Assembly: GCA_041691315.1 (NCBI GenBank)
Contig: JBEPUW010000075.1
Span: 1 to 17,724 of the forward strand
DNA from: Poindextera sp041691315
Lineage (GTDB): Bacteria > Pseudomonadota > Alphaproteobacteria > Caulobacterales > Caulobacteraceae
Direction of reading: 5' to 3'
DNA: 17,724 nucleotides
Shown here: piece after piece, positions 1 through 4,841 of the stretch
Numbering within the stretch: position 1 is the first letter of the stretch
How the letters are laid out: the number at the start of each line of letters is the position of its first letter
Notes under the pieces: generated by a model
Database searches by the model: none
Seen by the model: the letters and a program-made list of their open reading frames with translations, nothing else
What the model was told of the DNA's origin: nothing
Program-made: the position numbers and the translations under genes

Positions 1-447
1 CAGATACGCCCGTGCACTAACATTGAAACTGGATCACCACTCGGGGGCAGGCCACGGCGGCTTAGGGGGTAAGTGCAAACATCGAAGGTGTTCGTGTGCT
101 TCCGTCGCGTCTACGCCGGACATGGGCCTCGCGGACAGCCCAGGGTGTAGACAGAGCAGGCGTCGACAAGGTCGCATGGGTCGGAAGCTCGGCGGCTCGC
201 CATCGCCATGCCGCCGAAACACCCAGTTGGCGCCGACCCGGCAATGTCCGCTCAGGGTCGAGGCGGTGCGAAAACCCGCGTAAGATGGGCGCAGCGGGCT
301 AGGCGCGGGCTTCCAGCCTGTCCGCCATATCCAACAGCTCAGACGCGCCGGCGGCCATCGCTGGCCGCAACCGCCTTGATGTCCAAGCTATCAGCCCCAG
401 TAGGACCGCCGTCACGTACAGGGAAACCTCGTCCCGTCACCTCAGGA
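1..447. other. Gene-free stretch, no coding region supported
   Basis: No reading frame here has a convincing start, ribosome binding site and protein-like composition on either strand; the open frames overlap each other and read as Arg/Pro-rich noise typical of GC-rich DNA. One perfect 6-bp hairpin is visible (GCGGCC at 351-356, GGCCGC at 363-368). The stretch ends in a strong plus-strand terminator, so an untranslated or small-RNA transcript could come from it, but I cannot identify one. Confidence 0.5.
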
Positions 448-485
448 CCCCGCCGATCTCCCCGTCGGCGGGGTTTTCTTTTTCT
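448..485 (+). terminator. Intrinsic (rho-independent) terminator
   Basis: A perfect 9-bp stem (CCCCGCCGA at 448-456, TCGGCGGGG at 465-473) with an 8-nt loop is followed directly by a T-rich tract (474-485). No supported gene lies upstream on this strand. It therefore either ends an unrecognised transcript from 1-447 or acts as a leader attenuator for the secreted-protein gene whose GTG begins 26 bases after the T tract. Confidence 0.8.
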
Positions 486-510
486 AGCCAGCGCCCCATT
501 GGGTAACGGC

Positions 511-887
511 GTGTTCAAAACCCTCCTCGCGCTACTCGCCGTCTCTGGGCTGGTTCTTGCCACCCCAGTGCTTGCCCAGGGCGGCTACGGAGACCAACAC
601 GATGGCAGCTCGATGGGCGACCAGCACCCCGGCGGTGATCAACAATGGACGATCACCACATGGATGGCGGCCAACACATGGATGGGGACCGTCACGACGG
701 CGGCCGTCACATGGATGGTGACCGTCACGACGGGGACCATGGCGGAATGATGTGGCGCGCTCACCATCATCACCAGATGTGCCGCTGGCATCACCATCGC
801 CAAGGTCTGCACCTGGCGGTGACGTTCGTGTCTTTCTGCGCCAGCGACGATTGGCTGTCGCAGGCGAGCCACGAGCTGAGCCTCTAA
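511..887 (+). pseudogene. Secreted His/Asp-rich repeat protein, frameshifted
   Basis: A GTG at 511 opens a clear Sec signal peptide (MFKTLLALLAVSGLVLATP, then VLAQG) followed by a hydrophilic GDQHDG-type segment. In that frame the sequence turns into Trp/Thr-rich nonsense after about base 640 and stops at 750. The frame starting at 645 instead gives a regular His/Asp/Gly repeat (HMDGGQ, HMDGDRHDGGR, HMDGDRHDGDH) and then HHHHQMCRWHHHR. One missing base near 643-644 would join signal peptide and repeats. Near 801 the frame drifts again: removing one C gives RKVCTWR and a stop at 820-822, whereas the uncorrected frame runs to 887. I read this as one exported, possibly metal-binding protein carrying two indels. 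It is either a decaying gene or sequence error; its function is unknown. The upstream GGGTAA is at best a weak ribosome binding site. Confidence 0.55.
657..740 (+). repeat. In-gene tandem repeat, 33-base unit
   Basis: CACATGGATGG recurs at 657, 675 and 708. The last two full units are 33 bases apart (11 codons, HMDGDRHDGGR and HMDGDRHDGDH); the first is a shortened 18-base unit (HMDGGQ). The coding periodicity shows that the 645 frame is the functional one in this part of the gene. Confidence 0.75.
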
Positions 888-902
888 GCCAACTCGTTTA
901 GT

Positions 903-1205
903 CTATTGGGGCAACGCCTGGTCTGAGACGTAGCTCTCGCAGCCGTCGTGGAAGGCCTTTGAGTATGTTGGGCAATCAGCCCGCATGGTCAGGCCGCTGC
1001 GTTCTGCCCACCGATAACCCGCTTCGTTGGCGTCGCCGGTCAGTCGCTCGTCCGCCAGCGCCCCGGCGTCGGGCAGCGGGGCCGTCCGGTTGGCGATGAC
1101 CTGGGCGACCTCCTGGCCGGCCGTGGGCCTGCGGGCGACTGCATAGACCCCGAGCGCAACGAGCGCGCCCGAGGCCCCCGCTAGAATGGCCGCGCGTCTG
1201 TCCAT
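903..1205 (-). CDS. Small membrane-anchored or exported hypothetical protein
   Basis: This reads as a 100-residue protein starting MDRRAAILAGASGALVALG. The N-terminus is one hydrophobic segment (about residues 5-22) after two arginines, so it is either a signal anchor or a signal peptide. The remainder is soluble and polar, with two cysteines (in RADCPTYSK and HDGCESYVS) that could form a disulfide outside the cytoplasm. I chose the ATG at 1203-1205 because the longer in-frame version overlaps the upstream gene and adds a low-quality Arg/Glu/His tail. It lies 20 bases after the stop of the cysteine-module gene on the same strand, which suggests co-transcription. I do not recognise the family. 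Confidence 0.6.
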   Translation of the reverse strand: MDRRAAILAGASGALVALGVYAVARRPTAGQEVAQVIANRTAPLPDAGALADERLTGDANEAGYRWAERSGLTMRADCPTYSKAFHDGCESYVSDQALPQ

Positions 1206-1225
1206 CGCGCTATGCCTGGCGAAGC

Positions 1226-1492
1226 TTACTTGTGGCAGGTGTCCTTCAGGGCGATGCAGGTGTTCCCGCACGCCTTCCCCTTCACGCAATGCTTGGGGCC
1301 TTTTGTTGAAGACGCGGACGCCATCGAGGACATAGCGGGCGCCGGGGCGGTGGGCTTAATGGTGCAAGCCTTACCCTTTGGGATGCAGGTGTTTCCGCAC
1401 GCAACGCCTGTAAGGCAAACCTTGGCATAGGCCGGGCCGAGCGTGGAGCCGCTCATCGCCAGGACCGCCGCTATCATCAGAAGGCGCTTCAT
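1226..1492 (-). CDS. Secreted protein with two cysteine-rich CGNTCI modules
   Basis: This is an 88-residue protein with a standard Sec signal peptide (MKRLLMIAAVLAMSGSTLG, cleavage probably after AYA near residue 23). The mature part holds two copies of one module, C-x5-C-G-N-T-C-I-x5-C: VCLTGVACGNTCIPKGKAC and HCVKGKACGNTCIALKDTC. An Ala/Ser/Pro linker of roughly 25 residues joins them. Eight mature cysteines in two sets of four point to a disulfide-stapled periplasmic or secreted mini-protein. Related small proteins with an ACGNxCI core are common in Proteobacteria, but I know of no established function. The start is supported by GGGAAG shortly upstream. It sits between the YidB-family gene and the small membrane protein, all on the minus strand. 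Confidence 0.8.
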   Translation of the reverse strand: MKRLLMIAAVLAMSGSTLGPAYAKVCLTGVACGNTCIPKGKACTIKPTAPAPAMSSMASASSTKGPKHCVKGKACGNTCIALKDTCHK

Positions 1493-1558
1493 ATTGGACT
1501 TCCCCTTGTGTGGAGAGGGGAGAGTGCCGCCGATCCGGCGCTATGTGAAGCCGCTAGT

Positions 1559-1852
1559 TCAGGCAGCTTGAGAATCGGCCGGCGGGGTAGCGCCGTTGTT
1601 CGTCAGGTGGTCGGACATATCCCTCAGGAAGTCCTCAACCGGCTGTCCTGCAGCACTCGCCATCTGTTGAGCTTGGCTGCTACCCAGAGCGGCGCGAAGC
1701 TGATCGGCACTGATCGGCATCTTGCCGCCGTTTGTCCAAGCCTCGACGTGGTCGGCACAGCCGTTGGCTGCTAGGTGTTCCAACATCCCGCCCATACCGC
1801 CCGCGGCGTCATCGCCGCCGAACGCGCCGCTCAACGCATCGAAAATGCCCAT
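1559..1852 (-). CDS. YidB-family (DUF937-related) protein
   Basis: This 97-residue soluble protein begins MGIFDALSGAFGGDDAAGG, a Gly-rich start seen in the YidB/DUF937 group. The family signature follows: HLAANGCADHVEAW with NGGKMPISADQLRAALGSS, matching the usual W-x-G-x-N-x-P-I-S-x-x-Q-L-x-x-A-L-G pattern. The C-terminal part is helical (GQPVEDFLRDMSDHLTNNG). The biochemical role of this family is not established. The start codon has GGAG eight bases upstream (1861-1864). It is first of three minus-strand genes with short gaps (66 and 20 bases), so one transcript is plausible. Family assignment comes from motif recognition only. Confidence 0.8.
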   Translation of the reverse strand: MGIFDALSGAFGGDDAAGGMGGMLEHLAANGCADHVEAWTNGGKMPISADQLRAALGSSQAQQMASAAGQPVEDFLRDMSDHLTNNGATPPADSQAA

Positions 1853-2000
1853 AGTCCAATCTCCTGTGTACGAAGAGAGCCTAGCCGGCGAATATGACGG
1901 GTCATAGGGTCAGCGCGACTAGCGGGCCGCTGGTGTGCTCGCCTGTCGGCTGGAGCGAAGGCCTTTCGCCGACGCTCGGCCGCTGCGCTATATTGCCCTG

Positions 2001-2159
2001 ATGAGCGGTCAGAAACCCCCATCCGACGCCGTCCGCCTGCGTGCCCTGGAGATGGCGCTGGCTGCCGTGATCGCCCAGTTGCCGCGTGATGACCTGCAGA
2101 ATGCCGAGGGCTATCTGGCCGCCTTAGAGGCTCCTGCCGAGCCTGGGCTTGAGCGATAG
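2001..2159 (+). CDS. Small hypothetical protein
   Basis: This is a 52-residue Ala/Leu-rich protein (MSGQKPPSDAVRLRALEMAL, then AAVIAQLPRDD). It is predicted to be mainly helical, with an amphipathic stretch over residues 10-45 and no signal peptide or cysteine. The frame is open upstream, but the part before this ATG is Arg-rich and not protein-like. No ribosome binding site is visible. A TATATT sequence lies about 10 bases before the ATG, which would fit a leaderless transcript. I do not recognise it, and the coding call rests on composition and position only. Confidence 0.45.
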   Translation: MSGQKPPSDAVRLRALEMALAAVIAQLPRDDLQNAEGYLAALEAPAEPGLER

Positions 2160-2195
2160 GCCCCGCAACTCGCCGGCGGCTTCATTGCTGAGGCG

Positions 2196-2408
2196 ATGAA
2201 CTGGTTTTACGAAGCTGACGAACACGCCGTCGACTACGATCCAGACGCCACTGATGACGCTGAAGCCGTGGCCGTGTTCAACGGCGAACTCAATCGGCTG
2301 ATCCGGGTCGAATGCGGGGATGGCGCGTCACCCGACGACCTGGACCGACTCGCCGAGGCGATCATGGCCGTACCGTCGAAGATCTCGGCGCTTGGCAGCA
2401 TGGGCTAA
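2196..2408 (+). CDS. Small acidic hypothetical protein
   Basis: This is a 70-residue acidic protein starting MNWFYEADEHAVDYDPDATD, followed by DDAEAVAVFNGELNRLIRV and a helical C-terminus (DDLDRLAEAIMAVPSKIS). There is no signal peptide, membrane segment or cysteine. TGAGG lies just before the ATG with a very short spacer. It begins 36 bases after the preceding small gene on the same strand. The family is not recognised; the acidic, compact nature resembles accessory or phage-derived small proteins, but that is only an impression. Confidence 0.5.
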   Translation: MNWFYEADEHAVDYDPDATDDAEAVAVFNGELNRLIRVECGDGASPDDLDRLAEAIMAVPSKISALGSMG

Positions 2409-2472
2409 GATCGGGATCGACCCCCACCATAGCTACGCCAACATGCTCTGCGACGTCGCGATGGCCCGCGTC

Positions 2473-2478
2473 TATAAT
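2473..2478 (+). promoter_or_regulatory. Candidate -10 element TATAAT
   Basis: A perfect TATAAT lies 28 bases before the preferred ATG at 2506, which would leave a leader of about 20 bases. No good -35 is seen at 16-18 bases upstream (GCGACG is the nearest), so this is only a candidate. Confidence 0.35.
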
Positions 2479-2505
2479 ACGACAACAATCATTCTGCCTG
2501 ACTCC

Positions 2506-2736
2506 ATGGCCGGCGCCGGTGACCAGTCTGAGCAGCCGGGCGTGCCTGGCTTGCCGACCAAGGTGGCCGCGTTGATCGATCAGATTTCCATGAAGGGCGA
2601 CGTCTGCGGCCGCTGCGCATCATATCAGTTTGATGCCGAGGGCCAGCCGGTGATGCCTGCCGGGGCATGTTCGACGAAGGGTTTCATCGCGACGGCCGCT
2701 GACCCCGGCTGCGAGATGTTCACCCGCCGCACCTAG
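2506..2736 (+). CDS. Small four-cysteine protein, possibly metal-binding
   Basis: With the ATG at 2506 this is 76 residues. The core is CGRCASYQFDAEGQ with two more cysteines about 15 and 30 residues on (AGACSTKGF and PGCEMF). The C-x2-C-x15-C-x13-C spacing would suit one zinc or iron site. The frame is open further upstream (ATGs at 2443 and 2461). I prefer 2506 because a consensus TATAAT lies at 2473-2478 and the residues between read as promoter DNA, but no ribosome binding site supports any choice. The family is not recognised by name; four-cysteine proteins of this size occur in phages and accessory regions. Confidence 0.5.
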   Translation: MAGAGDQSEQPGVPGLPTKVAALIDQISMKGDVCGRCASYQFDAEGQPVMPAGACSTKGFIATAADPGCEMFTRRT

Positions 2737-2786
2737 GTTCTTCGTCGCTGCAGTCAGTCCTAGAGCCAGATTGAGTCTCCGGCCGA

Positions 2787-2955
2787 GTGACACCTGCTCA
2801 CTAAAAAGTGACAGCTGAAGTGAGACTGGTGACGTCTCAAAACCTGACGCTCTGTCACCAGTTTGCCGCCCAACGTCCCCGGCCGCAGGGCGAATTTTCC
2901 CCCGGACCCCCGAAGAGATAAGGTTTTAGGCCCAGTGACATTATCTAGTGTCACT
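2787..2955. repeat. Cluster of GTGACA/TGTCAC repeats, possible insertion-sequence end remnant
   Basis: GTGACA occurs at 2787-2792, 2808-2813 and 2935-2940, and its complement TGTCAC at 2853-2858 and 2949-2954. These build several inverted repeats. ACTGGTGAC (2825-2833) pairs with GTCACCAGT (2854-2862). AGTGACA (2934-2940) pairs with TGTCACT (2949-2955). TCACT (2798-2802) pairs with AGTGA (2807-2811). Multiple short GTGACA-type repeats resemble the multi-repeat ends of IS21-like elements, but no transposase gene remains. The stretch is more AT-rich than its surroundings. Between bases 2737 and 3033 I see no intact gene. Confidence 0.5.
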
Positions 2956-3024
2956 GACATCACGTATGGGCGCGCCTACCACCTGCAGAACTTCTCGCTG
3001 GGCGACCGCGCGCGGGACGCCTAG
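2956..3024 (+). pseudogene. Possible 3' remnant of an unidentified gene
   Basis: Directly after the last repeat the plus strand reads DITYGRAYHLQNFSLGDRA and then RDA and a stop at 3022-3024. This looks like a genuine protein C-terminus rather than random translation. The frame has no start and runs back into the repeat block, as expected if an insertion removed the rest of the gene. It is too short to assign. Confidence 0.25.
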
Positions 3025-3033
3025 CCCGGAGGC

Positions 3034-3579
3034 ATGAGGATCCTGGCCATCTCCGGAAGCCTGCGGGCGGCCTCGGCCAACACCGCCCTGATCGAGGCGC
3101 TGCCCCTGGTCGCGTCGCCGGAGGTCGAGGTGGTGGTCTATCGCGGCATCGGGCAGTTGCCGCACTTCAATCCCGACCTCGATGGCGATGCGCCGCCCGC
3201 TTCGGTGCTTGATCTCCGCCTTCAGATCGGCCTTTGCGACGGCCTGGTCATCTGCAGTCCGGAATACGCCCACGGCGTCGCCGGCGCGATGAAGAACGCG
3301 CTGGACTGGCTGGTCGCCAGCCTGGAGTTCGCCGGAACCCCGGTGGCGCTGATCAACGCTTCGCCGCACTCCGAATTCGCCCAGCCGCAGATGCGCGAGA
3401 CCTTGACGGTGATGTCTGGCGAGGTGGTCGACGCGGCCTCACTGACCATTCCGCTACAGGGCGGCAAGATGACCGCGGCGCAGGTCGCGGCCGACCCGGA
3501 CATGTCGGCCAGGCTGCGCGCGGCGCTGGCCGCCCTGGTCGATCACGCCCGCAAGGCGGCCACCAGTTCGCGCGCGTAG
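3034..3579 (+). CDS. NADPH-dependent FMN reductase family protein
   Basis: This 181-residue cytoplasmic flavodoxin-fold protein belongs to the NADPH-dependent FMN reductase family, which moves electrons from NAD(P)H via bound FMN to free flavin, quinones or other acceptors. The N-terminus ILAISGSLRAASAN carries the phosphate-binding GSLR-x-x-S-x-N motif (residues 8-16). The FMN-contacting loop is SPEYAHGVAGAMKNALDW (75-92), close to the family consensus SPEYN-x-G-x-x-G-x-x-K-N-A-L-D-W, and the length is typical. The start is fixed by the GSLR position and a GGAGG at 3028-3032, although the spacer to ATG is unusually short (1 base). Its 3' end overlaps the convergent LysR gene by 37 bases. The true electron acceptor cannot be told from sequence. 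Confidence 0.9.
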   Translation: MRILAISGSLRAASANTALIEALPLVASPEVEVVVYRGIGQLPHFNPDLDGDAPPASVLDLRLQIGLCDGLVICSPEYAHGVAGAMKNALDWLVASLEFAGTPVALINASPHSEFAQPQMRETLTVMSGEVVDAASLTIPLQGGKMTAAQVAADPDMSARLRAALAALVDHARKAATSSRA

Positions 3580-4424
3580 GGCGCGGCCGCGTCGAGATCG
3601 CGGACGCAGATGGTCAGGTCGCGGATCGCCCAGTCATCCTCCAGGTCGATGATCGCGATCGGCAGGCTGAGCGCCGCGCGCCTCGCCGTGGTCAGCGGCA
3701 CGACGCCGATGCCGACGCCGGCGGCGACCAGGCGGCAGACTGCGTCGAAGCTGCGCAGCTGCACCCTCAGGCGCAAAGCCTGGCCGAGTGGCGTGGTCTT
3801 GGCGGACAGAAAGCGCTGCAGGGCGCTGGTGCGGTCCAGACCGACGAAGTCGAAGCCAAGCACGTCGGCGAAGGCGACCTCGCCGCGATCGGCCAGGGAA
3901 TGGCCGGCGGCCGTGACCACCACGAAGCGGTCGGAGCGGAACGGGAAGGTCTGCAGCCGGCCCATATCGACCGTGCCGGCCACGATGCCGATGTCGCCGA
4001 CACCCTCGGCGATCAGGGCGACGATCTCGTCGGAAAGCCGTTCCTCCAGATCCACCGTCACCTGCGGATTTGCGGCCAGAAACGCGCTCAGCGCCTCGGG
4101 CAGGAATTCGGTCGAGGCATTGGTGTTGGCCAGCAACCGCACATGGCCGGCCGCCCCGCCGGCATAGACGCCCAGGTCTTCCCGCAGTCGTGCGCTTTGA
4201 GCGAGGATCAGGCGCGCATGATTCAACAGCGTCGTCCCGGCTCGGGTCAGGCAGACCCCCTGGCGGCTGCGCGTCAGCAGGGCTGCGTCGACCAGATCCT
4301 CCATCGCCTTCAGCCGGGTCGAGGCCGCGGCCAGGGCGAGCGCGCTGCGCTCGGCGCCGCGGGTGATGGTGCCGGCCTCGACCACGTCACAGAACAGTTT
4401 CAGGTCGACTAGGTCGAACCGCAT
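3543..4424 (-). CDS. LysR-family transcriptional regulator
   Basis: This 293-residue protein has the LysR layout. An N-terminal winged helix-turn-helix (residues about 3-60) includes LKLFCDVVEAGTITRGAERS and LTRSRQGVCLTRAG; a linker helix and a periplasmic-binding-protein-like effector domain (about 90-290) follow. It differs from the commonest pattern, since the recognition region reads ALALAAASTRLKAMED instead of S-Q-P-A-L-S. The start (MRFDLVDLKLF) fits the usual LysR N-terminus. It is divergent from the cupin and SdhA pair across 92 bases, the classic arrangement for a LysR regulator controlling its neighbour, so those genes are the likely targets. The 3' end overlaps the FMN reductase gene tail-to-tail. 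The inducer is unknown. Confidence 0.92.
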   Translation of the reverse strand: MRFDLVDLKLFCDVVEAGTITRGAERSALALAAASTRLKAMEDLVDAALLTRSRQGVCLTRAGTTLLNHARLILAQSARLREDLGVYAGGAAGHVRLLANTNASTEFLPEALSAFLAANPQVTVDLEERLSDEIVALIAEGVGDIGIVAGTVDMGRLQTFPFRSDRFVVVTAAGHSLADRGEVAFADVLGFDFVGLDRTSALQRFLSAKTTPLGQALRLRVQLRSFDAVCRLVAAGVGIGVVPLTTARRAALSLPIAIIDLEDDWAIRDLTICVRDLDAAAPYARELVAALRA

Positions 4425-4453
4425 GCTTCGCCTCCCGCGAAGGGTACCTCGCC

Positions 4454-4468
4454 GAAATACGCATTTTC
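4454..4468. promoter_or_regulatory. Candidate LysR operator
   Basis: In the divergent gap there is a near-palindrome, GAAATacgcATTTTC. LysR proteins usually bind a T-N11-A dyad in such gaps, so this is the best visible candidate for control of the cupin-SdhA pair and autoregulation. It is supported by position and symmetry only. Confidence 0.35.
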
Positions 4469-4516
4469 AGGCGCCAGATCAAAGCTCATCCTTTCAGTGA
4501 GACGAAGACTGCATTC

Positions 4517-4837
4517 ATGGATCGCACGCCGCCGCCCGTATCGCTCGCCGCCGCTCTGGCTCTGACGCGGACGCGGGGGCGCTCGGCCGAAGTGTTCGCC
4601 GACGGCGATCTCGAGGTCCGCTTCGCCGCCCGGCCGACCGACGGGCCGCAGGTCCCGCACCGGCGCGACGAACTCTATTTTGTCGCCGCCGGAACCGGCC
4701 GCTATCGGGTCGAGGACCGGGTCAGCAAGGTGGCCCCCGGCGACCTGCTGTTCGCCGCCGCCCACACCGCACACGGGTTCAAGGCCATCTCGGCGGACTT
4801 CTGCGTCTGGGTGCTGTTCTACGGGCCGCAGCGCTAG
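4517..4837 (+). CDS. Cupin-domain protein
   Basis: This is a 106-residue single-domain cupin. The first cupin motif is PQVPHRRDELYFVAAGTGRY (residues 45-64), with His48 and Glu52 as probable metal ligands. The second is APGDLLFAAAHTAHGF (73-88), where His86 fills the usual final ligand position. Members of this fold are small metal-binding sensors or enzymes, and no substrate can be named. The ATG at 4517 follows a weak GACGAAG stretch, with no strong ribosome binding site. Its stop is 4 bases before the SdhA start, so the two are almost certainly co-transcribed and translationally coupled, and both face away from the LysR gene. Confidence 0.85.
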   Translation: MDRTPPPVSLAAALALTRTRGRSAEVFADGDLEVRFAARPTDGPQVPHRRDELYFVAAGTGRYRVEDRVSKVAPGDLLFAAAHTAHGFKAISADFCVWVLFYGPQR

Positions 4838-4841
4838 CGGC

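Noticed and set aside
10..60. Stretch ACATTGAAACTGGATCACCA and the G-run after it as a possible insertion-sequence end at the window start
   Set aside because: It recalls some IS21-like ends from memory, but there is no matching partner repeat or transposase in the window, so it cannot be supported.
2760..2963. Minus-strand open frame over the repeat block
   Set aside because: It has no ribosome binding site or recognisable domain, and its sequence is set by the GTGACA repeats; more likely non-coding.
3234..4412. Long plus-strand open frame of 392 codons opposite the LysR gene
   Set aside because: Its translation is Arg/Gly/Gln-rich noise; the opposite strand encodes a clear LysR protein. 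It is a GC-rich shadow frame.
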